Below are positions 30,960 through 43,836 of a stretch of DNA of 64,000 nucleotides, one piece after another; the first letter of the stretch is position 1; the number at the start of each line of letters is the position of its first letter. The translations under genes and the position numbers were made by a program. The stretch lies in contig JABACO010000007.1 of assembly GCA_013339895.1 (NCBI GenBank), positions 6,830,593 to 6,894,592 of the forward strand, read 5' to 3'. This DNA is from Ephydatia muelleri (taxonomy: Eukaryota > Porifera > Demospongiae > Spongillida > Spongillidae). The notes under the pieces were generated by a model. That model worked only from the letters and a program-made list of their open reading frames with translations, was not told the origin of the DNA and did not search any database.

Positions 30960-33001
30960 CAATGCTGTTTAACGTGGGGTCAAGGCAGGGAAAAAGGACC
31001 TGCACATATTATACAATTTTCTAGAATGGTGCATCAAAGTTGACATGCAATTAAAATGTTGCATAATTTAAAATTCAGGCACTGTAACTGCATGATGAAC
31101 AGCCTAAATTCCAGTGCGTAAAAAAAGAATTTGTAGATATATGAAATGATTAGAAAACTTGAAAAAAATGCGCTCGGTCCCTTTTTTCTGCCGTGATCCC
31201 ATACATTAATACTTCCACTCAGAATCACACAGTTGAGCGCTGCTGGCCTGAAGTGAATCATCGTGTCAACTATCCCATAAAATCTTGCTTGAATCAAATG
31301 CAAGATAGAGGGGACTTTGATTTAGACTCAATGACCCACAAATATTGTGTATCTTGGGTCACACTCCATGTCTCTACAGTGGGAGTAAGGCTATTTACAG
31401 GTGTATGGAAGTGCCACAATATTCCAGGTTTGTGAACTTGTTCTGCCATAATTCTAGACCTCTTGACCACCTAAATGTGCCCCTTATGCAGGAAAGGGCA
31501 TTCCAAATGAACGAATGGCAAATGCTAGAACAAGGAGGCTGCCATCTGAAATTATGACAATCAGAGGTGAAGAATCCTCAGTAGACAAACACTAGTGTGC
31601 CCAATATAATAGTGTTTATGGTTTTCCACAATCAGGGAACCATGAATAGTTGTATCAGTTGAAATACATGTAGAACGAAATTCTGATTGTATATAGATTA
31701 TTACTCTTCAATTCATTCATGATTCATTTCAAAAGAACTAATCAAAGTAGGCAAAACTACTAATGCCCAAAAGTTCCGGGAGGCCAGCACCTGAGCCTGT
31801 GCCTTAACTGGAGCAGGCCACTAATGGAGGCCACATCCTTCTGGTGGGCCAGGTAGTGCAACTGTTCTTGGGGGGTGTTGAGGCCAGGAGGTGGGACATG
31901 TGTTATTGACTGATGGAGAGCTGATTACTGTGGACAAGGTTAGGGAGGAAGGGGGTGGGGCAGAGAGAGAAATAGGGTGAATGAAAGATGGAGGAGAGGG
32001 AGGGAGAAGAGGTGAGAACATGGAACAGATGCATGGTAGGGGAGGTGAAGAGCACACACACATGCATACGTGCATCTCGCACACATACACACACACACAT
32101 ACACAATCAAACAACACATTGCATACAGCTGGATCCTTGCAAGGTTTACCTTTGCCTTATGAAGACTGGCAGTGATGGCTCTCCCTGCTCCTGGAGCCGG
32201 TACCTTAAAAGGATCGCGCCAATGGACCCCATACCCTTTGGTAGCAGTCCAGGGTGTTATTGACAGATGGAGAGCTGATTACTGTGGAAAAGTTGGGGAG
32301 AGAAATAAGGTGAATGAGACATGGATGGAGAGAGCTCTGGAGAAGAGGTGATGGAAAGTAAAGGGACATGGGACAGATGATACGTGAATCATTACCTCAA
32401 GTCCTTACTCTATTTTCTTTCACAGTTGATTCCCAGTCCTCTGCCTCTGCAATCTCCTTGCCATCGTCACAGATGTCATTCTCACCTTTTTGAACATATG
32501 CCTGACAAGTGAACAGATCAGTCAATAATTTAAATCCACTAACCACGTTCCCATACAAGCACTATACTGCTACAAACCACACACTCACCCCATACACATG
32601 CACAAACACACACACACACATGCACACACACAAACACACAATCACACAGAAATATAACAGAGACACAATTGTACTTGCATGTATATAGGATAAAATTCAT
32701 TATTTTTCTTACCAATTAGAACAGTCATGATATGGCCAGTGGGGGGACAGGCATATCAAGTGGGGGACAATACCATAATCAAAGGCAGGGCTTTGCCTGA
32801 TTTAATTAATATAATGGTGTCAATGATGCAAAACTGAATCAATAAATCTCTTATGGTAAAAAAAGCAAAGCGTCCCCTAGCTCAGTGAGTAGTCCCCTTG
32901 GTCCTAACATGATATAATATTCTATATTTGCCACTGTTCGGAGCAGTCTTATATGTTGGAGAACAAAAATGGCTATAGTGCCCAGCAGGGAATCAGTTTT
33001 A

Positions 33002-33387
33002 CCCTAAGAAAAATTATTTCCAAGACTTGCCAAGATTTGTTCCAATTTCTTGCGTGATAAGTGTTCCATTTTTTCTAGAGCACTATTAAACATGCTTATC
33101 CTATTAAATTGCAGGCATATCACTGTACTAGCTTGTGCAGGTTGAAGAGTTTCAAAAAAGCGTTCCCCCGAGGAGTTATAAAGCGGCACGCCCCTTAGCA
33201 CATCAGCGCGCATGCCTAGTCGGGGGAACGCTTTTTTGAAACTCTTCAACCTGCACAAGTTAGTACAGTGATATGCCTGCAATTTAATAGGATAAGCATG
33301 TTTAATAGTGCTCTAGAAAAAATGGAACACTTCACGCAAGAATTTGGAACAAATCTTGGCAAGTCTTAGAAATAATTTTTCGTAGGG
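33002..33387. mobile_element. foldback MITE inserted in the right TIR of E1
   Basis: The termini are CCCTAAGAAAAATTATTTC and, at the other end, GAAATAATTTTTCGTAGGG. The arms of about 160-180 bp are almost perfect inverted repeats (for example GAGTTTCAAAAAAGCGTTCC and its complement), with a loop around 33172-33215. The site is TA|..|TA (or TACC). The uninterrupted target GTTTTACCAAGG is present in the other TIR copies at 40502, 47763 and, inverted, 28185, which proves insertion. The TA duplication suggests Tc1/mariner mobilisation. Confidence 0.9.
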
Positions 33388-33548
33388 TACCAAGGGGGTG
33401 GGGAAGGGGAGGGGCAATTATACTCCTGGTATCATGCACACACACACAACATACCCACATTCGTATTTTTACCATAATCACACACACCCTCCATACTATC
33501 CATCACCTCTGCTTCCGTAACACCGATCACACGAACGCGCACTCATAG

Positions 33549-33621
<73 letters not shown>

Positions 33622-33783
33622 GCATACACACTCACACTCACTTTCTCACACACACACACATGCACACACAGACACATGCAGATACACACGCATGCACAGT
33701 GTGTGCGTATGTAGCGTATTGAGGTCCAACAAGGGGCTACGCCCAACTACATAGACTCACACGCACACACACACACACAAACA

Positions 33784-33863
<80 letters not shown>

Positions 33864-34275
33864 CACAATTCAGTGTAAGGATCCGAGCTGAGCCACAGTT
33901 TTCATACATACGTACTGCTGTACTGCTCCGCTGAGGCATTCGTTCGTCGGAAGCGCTAGAAACTGTACTGGGACACGCCTCCCGTTGTTTCGGGCCTGGA
34001 CTCACGTCGCATTCCAGGAACGACCCCCCGTTCCGCGCACGAGTTCCGATTCCAAACCATTTTTCATTTTTCAATATTCAATTTTTTGGAAAACGAGTAG
34101 ACTACAAAATTGATGGTTATTTGGTTAATTCGTTTTTACGGCAGAATGAAATAATGGCTATTGTGCAGCGAATTTTAACAAGTGGAATATTGAATCGAAC
34201 CTAATTTGCGGTCATAGTTTTATTATTCTTGAATAGAAAAACAAATAATTGAAATGGCCGAAATATACACGGACC

Positions 34276-34561
34276 GATCAGTCCTCATGAGTCATAACTA
34301 ATGATTTCTGAAATGCCCTTACTACACATTGCTTTTTACGCACTGAGAATCGGTGTATCTGTCACGGAGTTGTAAGGTGCTGAATTTTTGATTATCCAAA
34401 ATTTCAGCGCAAGTGTACATTTCTATTGCTTGTACTGGAAATTTTATTATGTTTGCGCTATCTCCCGGCCAACGGTCCCAACGAGTTCTTCAACCACCAC
34501 AGCCAGCAGCATTGGATGTGAAACTAAAATGTGTATAAGCATGAGATGCACTAGGGTGGTC
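34276..34561. other. 286-bp spacer between E1 and E2
   Basis: This is the only stretch in about 28 kb not belonging to E1-E4. It holds the right target copy of E1, the left flank CTAGGGT of E3 (34551-34557) and the left target copy of E2 (GTGGTC, 34556-34561). No gene is seen. Confidence 0.8.
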
Positions 34562-34974
34562 GGTCCGTGTATTTTTCGGCCATTTCAATTATTTGTTTTT
34601 CTATTCAAGAATAATAAAATTATGACCGCAAATTAGGTTCGATTCAATATTCCACTTGTTAAAATTCGCTGCACAATAGCCATTATTTCATTCTGCCGTA
34701 AAAACGAATTAACCAAATAACCATCAATTTTGTAGTCTACTCGTTTTCCAAAAAATTGAATATTGAAAAATGAAAAATGGTTTGGAATCGGAACTCGTGC
34801 GCGGAACGGGGGGTCGTTCCTGGAATGCGACGTGAGTCCAGGCCCGAAACAACGGGAGGCGTGTCCCAGTACAGTTTCTAGCGCTTCCGACGAACGAATG
34901 CCTCAGCGGAGCAGTACAGCAGTACGTATGTATGAAAACTGTACGCTCAGCTCGGATCCTTACACTGAATTGTG

Positions 34975-35054
<80 letters not shown>

Positions 35055-35061
35055 AGTGAGT

Positions 35062-35100
<39 letters not shown>

Positions 35101-36175
35101 CTATGAGTGCGCGTTCGTGTGATCGGTGCTACGGAAGCAGAGTGATAGATAGTATGGAGGGTGTGTGTGATTATGGTAAAAATACGAATGTGGGTATGTT
35201 GTGTGTGTGTGCATGATACCAGGAGTATAATTGCCCCTCCCCTACCCCACCCCCTTGGTAAAACTGATTCCCTGCTGGGCACTATAGCCATTTTTGTTCT
35301 CCAACATATAAGACTGCTCCGAACAGTGGCAAATATAGAATATTATATCATGTTAGGACCAAGGGGTCTGGTTTGGACTACTCATTGAGCTAGGGGACGC
35401 TTTGCTTTTTTTACCATAAGAGATTTAATGATTCAGTTTTGCATCATTGACACCATTATATTAATTAAATCAGGCAAAACCCTGCCTTTGATTATGGTAT
35501 TGTCCCCCACTTGATATGCCTGTCCCCCCACTGGCCATATCATGACTGTTCTAATTGGTAAGAAAAATAATGAATTTTATCCTATATATACATGCAAGTA
35601 CAATTGTGTCTCTGTTATATTTCTGTGTGATTGTGTGTTTGTGTGTGTGCATGTGTGTGTGTGTTTGTGCATGTGTATGGGGTGAGTGTGTGGTTTGTAG
35701 CAGTATAGTGCTTGTATGGGAACGTGATTAGTGGATTTAAATTATTGACTGATCTGTTCACTTGTCAGGCATATGTTCAAAAAGGTGAGAATGACATCTG
35801 TGACGATGGCAAGGAGATTGCAGAGGCAGAGGACTGGGAATCAACTGTGAAAGAAAATAGAGTAAGGACTTGAGGTAATGATTCACGTATCATCTGTCCC
35901 ATGTCCCTTTACTTTCCATCACCTCTTCTCCAGAGCTCTCTCCATCCATGTCTCATTCACCTTATTTCTCTCCACATCTTTTCCACAGTAATCAGCTCTC
36001 CATCTGTCAATAACACCCTGGACTGCTACCAAAGGGTATGGGGTCCATTGGCGCGATCCTTTTAAGGTACCGGCTCCAGGAGCAGGGAGAGTCATCACTG
36101 CCAGTCTTCATAAGGCAAAGGTAAACCTTGCAAGGATCCAGCTGTATGCAATGTGTTGTTTGATTGTGTGTGTGT

Positions 36176-36206
<31 letters not shown>

Positions 36207-36832
36207 CGCGAGATGCACGTACGCATGTGTGCGTGCTCTTCACCTCCCCTACCATGCATCTGTTCCATGTTTCTCACCTCTTCTCCCTCCCTCTCCCTTC
36301 ATCTTTCATTCAGAGTCTCCGAAAATCGTGTAGGAATTGCACTACAAGCTGTTCATCCTGATTACCACAGAATGCGACTGAATGGAGCTTCTCGAAGTTT
36401 GAATCCACAACCATACCAAGCTGCTTATTTTGGAGAAAAACTCCATATCGATCAAAATGAAAAGCTTGTCATGTTTGGGGTTACCCCACATTTGTGCTAT
36501 TGATGGCTACTCTGGGAAAATTGTTCAATTTGTCAGCATGCCAGTGAAAAACCCTGTACAGATATATCAACACTTGTTCAGGTAAATAGTTGCACCAACT
36601 GGAAGCTGTATATCAGTTTATTTCTCCACCACAAAACCATACAGACCAATACTTGTGGAGTATGGTTTATTTGACCAAATAAGAGTTGATCATCACAAGG
36701 AATGGACCTTAAGCCTCTGTGTGCAGGAGTCACTGGCTTACTTGCGGCACAGTGTTCAGAAGCCGCCGCACAGACAAGGGTCATCAACAATGGTAATATA
36801 CCATGCACTTGTTCATTACTCTATTATACATA

Positions 36833-38079
36833 CAGGGCGTTTGTGAAAGAGCGCAACACTTCTTAAAAATTCCTATAACTCAGGATTGAAATTAATTAAC
36901 TGCTTGGTTTCTTTAACAGCGCAACACTTTTAAAAAATCCCTATAACTCAGGATTGAAATTAATTAACTGCTTGGTTTCTTTAACTTATGTTGCAGTAGT
37001 TAGGCAAATACTAACAATCCGATTATTGTTAGCAGTTAAGTAATTGTATCAAAACCCGCATAAATAAAATATTCAAATTTTATATTTATTTATTTATTTT
37101 TTACAATAATACAATAATATATTAATAAACACATAAAACAAACATTTGTAAAAGTTTCTAAAATCATACAAAAAAACTCTTCATCATTCCCATGCATTGT
37201 TCCCATTACTGATGCTGAATTGCCTCTCTGAATGGCAACGGATAGCCTTTGGGCAAGATATTGAAAAGAGTTTGCTTCTCCTGACACTTGCCTCAACCGA
37301 TGTCCCAGCTCTTTTAGGAAATCGGTTGTTCTCTGGCCATACACTCCTGATGTTTCTATAGCCACAGGGGTGAAGAAAAGGTGTGAGCTAAGGTGTTTGT
37401 ACTTCTAGTCTTCTTATCCTCTGCTTGTTGGGCAACTGCTTCAACTTGCTGTGCTGCGATTGTGGAGTAAGATGGTGCAAAAATATCTGGGCACGTGGCA
37501 TCCCACACAAGAAGTTGGTCGCATTTCCATGGAACCGTTGTACAAAGGTATTCACAATTGCGGTTATAGAGAATTTATTTAAATAACTACTACTAAATAA
37601 CACAACATTTGAATATGTGGTGGAACAGTAGTGATTTTAAGTTATTAGGTCAAAAAGTGTGTTATTAACATTTAAGACCATAATTTGATAACTATGTTAA
37701 ATAACCATCACTAATTAGTAAATGACGTAAAAAACACTATTTGATTTAATTTACTGGCGAGTCATTAAAAATTAAAAACGTAGTGGTCATAAAGTTTGAT
37801 TTGTTGTTTTGAATATTAACTAATAAAATGCCAGTCAAATTTCATACTTTACTGTTTGCAGTTTATAAATCATGCTATTAATTAAAATTTGTCGTAAATT
37901 TTAGTTAATTGCAAGCTATTTGATTTTATCTTTTGAACTGTTAAAGATAATGGAAAGGTAACAATGCAGTTTGTATTTGACTAAATGTATTTATCGTACG
38001 TTCGTAAATTCATTTATTAACAATGCTATTAAGGGATTATATTCATTTAAAAGCATTGCGTTCTTTTGCAAACACCCTG
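36833..38079. mobile_element. nested TA-flanked transposon in E2, both ends present
   Basis: Its left end CAGGGCGTTTGTGAAAGAGC and right end ..TTTTGCAAACACCCTG are inverted repeats of about 25 bp with TA on both sides, the pattern of Tc1/mariner-type elements. At 1,247 bp it carries no transposase that I recognise. It has the same duplication of about 66 bp as E1 (near 36854-36985) and the retrotransposon piece at 37079-37541. Confidence 0.78.
37079..37541 (-). pseudogene. C-terminal piece of RLE-type non-LTR retrotransposon in E2
   Basis: The same insert as in E1, in the same place, with MAIETSGVYGQRTTDFLKEL and SVAIQRGNSASVMGT. An extra A near 37180 changes the end of the frame relative to E1. 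Being shared, it entered before E1 and E2 separated. Confidence 0.65.
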
Positions 38080-39585
38080 TATAAATTGATTGTACTGTTT
38101 AACGTGGGGTCAAGGCAGGGAAAAAGGACCTGCACAAATTTTCTAGAATGGTGCATCAAAGTTGACATGCAATTAAAATGTTGCATAATTTAAAATTCAG
38201 GCACTGTAACTGCATGATGAACAGCCTAAATTCCAGTGCGTAAAAAAAGAATTTGTAGATATATGAAATGATTAGAAAACTTGAAAAAAATGCGCTCAGT
38301 CCCTTTTTTCTGCCATGATCCCATACATTAATACTTCCACTCAGAATCACACAGTTGAGCGCTGCTGGCCTGAAGTGAATCATCGTGTCAACTATCCCAT
38401 AAAATCTTGCTTGAATCAAATGCAAGATAGAGGGGACTTTGATTTAGACTCAATGACCCACAAATATTGTGTATCTTGGGTCACACTCCATGTCTCTACA
38501 GTGGGAGTAAGGCTATTTACAAGTGTATGGAAGTGCCACAATATTCCAGGTTTGTGAACTTGTTCTGCCATAATTCTAGACCTCTTGACCACCTAAAGGT
38601 GCCCCTTATGCAGGAATGGGCATTCCAAATGAACGAATGGCAAATGCTAGAACAAGGAGGCTGCCATCTGAAATTATCCCTGATGCTCATTTCGCAACAT
38701 CTCAATTTGTGGACATGGGTGGCCATTTAACCCTGGAAAGTCATTTTGGGAATGATCCACTGGCTGGAAGGAATGGCTTGATTGCTGAGCGCAATCGTCA
38801 ATTCCACCAATAATATCCAGACTTGTCCATGGTATTTCATGCTATCAGCAATAATAATTGTAATCCATTTATAGAATCTGTGAAACTGTATATTCATCTG
38901 ACAGAAGCTCTTGCTATTTGAAACTTGGTCTATTGTACTACTGTCTTGGCAGTGATGAATTGATGCTTATAATATTCAATTAAAAACATTTATCATGGTG
39001 TAATGGTGATCTCCCTCATTCATACCACCTGACCTCTGCCTCCTCATATGTATAGTCATATGCCTTCAATCAGAGGTGAAGAATCCTCAGTAGACAAACA
39101 CTAGTGTGCCCAATATAATAGTGTTTATGGTTTTCCACAATCAGGAAACCATGAATAGTTGTATCAGTTGAAATACATGTAGAAAGAAATTCTGATTGTA
39201 TATAGATTATTACTCTTCAATTCATTCATGATTCATTTCAAAAGAACTAATCAAAGTAGGCAAAACTACTAATGCTCAAAAGTTCCGGGAGACCAGCACC
39301 TGAGCCTGTGCCTTAACTGGAGCAGGCCACTAATGGAGGCCACATCCTTCTGGTGGGCCAGGTAGTGCAACTGTTCTTGGGAGGTGTTAAGGCCAGGAGG
39401 TGGGACATGTGTTATTGACTGATGGAGAGCTGATTACTGTGGACAAGGTTAGGGAGGAAGGGGGTGGGGCAGAGAGAGAAATAGGGTGAATGAAAGATGG
39501 AGGAGAGGGAGGGAGAAGAGGTGAGAAACATGGAACAGATGCATGGTAGGGGAGGTGAAGAGCACGCACACATGCGTACGTGCAT

Positions 39586-39632
<47 letters not shown>

Positions 39633-40666
39633 AAACAACACATTGCATACAGCTGGATCCTTGCAAGGTTTACCTTTGCCTTATGAAGACTGGCAGTGAT
39701 GACTCTCCCTGCTCCTGGAGCCGGTACCTTAAAAGGATCGCGCCAATGGACCCCATACCCTTTGGTAGCAGTCCAGGGTGTTATTGACAGATGGAGAGCT
39801 GATTACTGTGGAAAAGATGTGGAGAGAAATAAGGTGAATGAGACATGGATGGAGAGAGCTCTGGAGAAGAGGTGATGGAAAGTAAAGGGACATGGGACAG
39901 ATGATACGTGAATCATTACCTCAAGTCCTTACTCTATTTTCTTTCACAGTTGATTCCCAGTCCTCTGCCTCTGCAATCTCCTTGCCATCGTCACAGATGT
40001 CATTCTCACCTTTTTGAACATATGCCTGACAAGTGAACAGATCAGTCAATAATTAAATCCACTAACCACGTTCCCATACAAGCACTATACTGCTACAAAC
40101 CACACACTCACCCCATACACATGCACAAACACACACACACATGCACACACACAAACACACAATCACACAGAAATATAACAGAGACACAATTGTACGTGCA
40201 TGTATATATAGGATAAAAATCATTATTTTTCTTACCAATTAGAACAGTCATGATATGGCCAGTGGGGGGACAGGCATATCAAGTGGGGGACAATACCATA
40301 ATCAAAGGCAGGGCTTTGCCTGATTTAATTAATATAATGGTGTCTCTTATGGTAAAAAAAGCAAAGCGTCCCCTAGCTCAGTGAGTAGTCCAAACCAGAC
40401 CATTTGGTCCTAACATGATATAATATTCTATATTTGCCACTGTTCGGAGCAGTCTTACATGTTGGAGAACAAAAATGGCTATAGTGCCCAGCAGGGAATC
40501 AGTTTTACCAAGGGGGTGGGGAAGGGGAAGGGCAATTATACTCCTGGTATCATGCACACACACACAACATACCCATATTCGTATTTTTACCATAATCACA
40601 CACACCCTCCATACTATCCATCACCTCTGCTTCCGTAGCACCGATCACACGAACGCGCACTCATAG

Positions 40667-40706
<40 letters not shown>

Positions 40707-40867
40707 CACACACACACGCATACACACTCACACTCACTCTCACACACACACACATGCACACACAGACACATGCAGATACACACGCATGCACAGTGTGTGC
40801 GTATGTAGCGTATTGAGGTCCAACAAGGGGCTACGCCCAACTACATAGACTCCCACGCACACACGCG

Positions 40868-41025
<158 letters not shown>

Positions 41026-41891
41026 CACACACACACACACGTCCACAATTCAGTGTAAGGATCCGAGCTGAGCGTACAGTTTTCATACATACGTACTGCT
41101 GTACTGCTCCGCTGAGGCATTCGTTCGTCGGAAGCGCTAGAAACTGTACTGGGACACGCCTCCCGTTGTTTCGGGTCTGGACTCACGTCGCATTCCAGGA
41201 ACGACCCCCCGTTCCGCGCACGAGTTCCGATTCCAAACCATTTTTCATTTTTCAATATTCAATTTTTTGGAAAACGAGTAGACTACAAAATTGATGGTTA
41301 TTTGGTTAATTCGTTTTTACGGCAGAATGAAATAATGGCTATTGTGCAGCGAATTTTAACAAGTGGAATATTGAATCGAACCTAATTTGCGGTCATAATT
41401 TTATTATTCTTGAATAGAAAAACAAATAATTGAAATGGCCGAAATATACACGGACCGTGGTCCGTGTATATTTCGGCCATTTCAATTATTTGTTTTTCTA
41501 TTCAAGAATAATAAAATTATGACCGCAAATTAGGTTCGATTCAATATTCCACTTGTTAAAATTCGCTACACAATAGCCATTATTTCATTCTGCCGTAAAA
41601 ACGAATTAACCAATAACCATCAATTTTGTAGTCTACTCGTTTTCCAAAAAATTGAATATCGAAAAATGAAAAATGGTTTGGAATCGGAACTCGTGCGCGG
41701 AACGGGGGGTCGTTCCTGGAATGCGACTTGAGTCCAGGCCCGAAAAACGGGAGGCGTGTCCCAGTACAGTTTCTAGCGCTTCCGACGAACGAATGCCTCA
41801 GCCGAGCAGTACAGCAGTACGTATGTATGAAAACTGTACGCTCAGCTCGGATCCTTACACTGAATTGTGGACGTGTGTGTGTGTGTGTGTG

Positions 41892-41931
<40 letters not shown>

Positions 41932-43836
41932 TGTGTGTGTGTGCGCGCGTGTGTGCGTGTGAGTCTATGTAGTTGGGCGTAGCCCCTTGTTGGACCTCAA
42001 TACGCTACATACGCACACACTGTGCGTGCGTGTGTATCTGCATGTGTGTGTGTGTGAGAGTGAGTGTGAGTGTGTGCGTGTGTTGTGTGTGTGTGTGTGT
42101 GTGTGTGCTATGAGTGCGCGTTCGTGTGATCGGTGCTACGGAAGCAGGGGTGATGGATAGTATGGAGGGTGTGTGTGATTATGGTAAAAATACGAATGTG
42201 GGTATGTTGTGTGTGTGTGTGCATGATACCAGGAGTATTATTGCCCCTCCCCTACCCCACCCCCTTGGTAAAACTGATTCCCTGCTGGGCACTACAGTCA
42301 TTTTTGTTCTCCAACATATAAGACTGCTCCGAACAGTGGCAAATATAGAATATTATATCATGTAGGACCAAGGGGTCTGGTTTGGACTACTCACTGAGCT
42401 AGGGGACGCTTTGCTTTTATTACCATAAGAGATTTATTGATTCAGTTTTGCATCATTGACACCATTATAGAATTAATTAAATCAGGCAAAGCCCTGCCTT
42501 TGATTATGGTATTGTCTCCCACTTGATATGCCTGTCCCCCCACTGGCCATTTCATGACTGTTCTAATTGGTAAGAAAAATAATGAATTTTATCCTCTCTA
42601 TGTGTATATATATATGCAAGTACATTTGTGTCTCTGTTATATTTCTGTGTGATTGTGTGTTTGTCTGTGTGCATGTGTGTGTGTGTGTTTATGCATGTGT
42701 ATGGGGTGAGTGTGTGGTTTGTAGCAGTATAGTGCTTGTATGGGAACAGTAGTTAGTGGATTTAAATTATTTACTGATCTGTTCACTTGTCAGGCATATG
42801 TTCAAAATGGTGAGAATGACATCTGTGACGATGGCAAGGAGATTGCAGAGGCAGAGGACTGGGAATCAACTGTGAAAGAAAATAGAGTAAGGACTTGAGG
42901 TAATGATTCACGTATCATCTGTCCCATGTCCCTTTACTTTCCATCACCTCTTCTCCAGAGCCTCTGTCCCTCCATGTCTCATTCACCCTATTTCTCTCCA
43001 CAACTTTTCCACAGTAATCAGCTCTCCATCTGTCAATAACACTCTAGACTGCTACCAAAAGGTATGGGGTCCATTGGCGCGATCCTTTTAAGGTACCGGC
43101 TCTAGGAGCAGGGAGAGCCATCACTGCCAGTCTTCATAAGGCAAAGGTAGACCTTGCAAGGATCCAGCTGTATGCAATGTGTTGTTTGATTGTGTGTGTG
43201 TGTGTTTGTATGTGTGTGTGTGTGTGTGCGAGATGCACGTACGCATGTGTGCGTGCTCTTCACCTCCCCTACCATGCATCTGTTCATGTTTCTCACCTCT
43301 TCTCCCTCCCTCTCCCTTCATCTTTCATTCAGAGTCTCCGAAATCGTAAGGAATTGCACTACAAGATGTTCATCCTGATTACCACAGAATGCAACTGAAG
43401 TTTGAATCCACAACCTTACCGAGCATGCTTATTTTGGAGAAAAACTCCATATCGATCAAAATGAAAAGCTTGTCATGTTTGGGGTTACCCCACATTTGTG
43501 CTATTGATGGCTACTCTGGGAAAATTGTTCAATTTGTCAGCATGCCAGTGAAAAACCCTGTACAGATATATCAACACTTGTTCAGGTAAATAGTTGCACC
43601 AACTGGAAGCTGTATATCAGTTTATTTCTCCACCACAAAACCATACAGACCAATACTTGTGGAGTATGGTTTATTTGACCAAATGAGAGTTGATCATCAC
43701 AAGGAATGGACCTTAAGCCTCTTTGTGCAGGAGTCACTGGCTCACTTGCGGCACAGTGTTCAGAAGCCGCCGCACAGACAAACGTCATCAACACTGGTAA
43801 TATACCATGCACTTGTTCATTACTCTATTATACATA

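Larger units (their letters stand above)
29236..31557 (+). pseudogene. rve-like DDE integrase of E1, broken
   Basis: Exon-like blocks at 29236-29503, 29567-29714, 31223-31427 and 31492-31557 have GT..AG borders. The first contains NPQPY..YFGEKLHIDQNEK (first Asp). The second has KVDHHKEW (second Asp). The third has TQNHTVERCWPEVNHRVNYP (Glu). This layout matches the rve-type integrase core family common in cnidarian, fish and sponge repeats, recognised from memory. Lesions are an extra C in ..GVTCCCAC.. near 29405 that shifts frame before the AIDGYSGK strand, TTAG in place of TTTG just after, and loss of the C-terminal exon. It is expected to be inactive. Confidence 0.78.
36314..38813 (+). 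pseudogene. rve-like DDE integrase of E2, most complete copy
   Basis: Exon-like blocks: 36314-36581, 36645-36792, 38344-38549 and 38614-38813 (stop TAA). The order is a helix-turn-helix-like lead-in, HIDQNEK (Asp 1), AIDGYSGKIV strand, RVDHHKEW (Asp 2), HTVERCWPEVNHR (Glu), then IPNERMANARTRR and a C-terminal FGNDPLAG segment. The splice between blocks two and three (ATG|AAT) is in phase 0. The same extra C as in E1 and E3 breaks the frame between HIDQNEK and AIDGYSG (near 36483). It would be a near-intact integrase but for that single base. The true N-terminal exons, if any, may lie in the left TIR. Confidence 0.8.
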
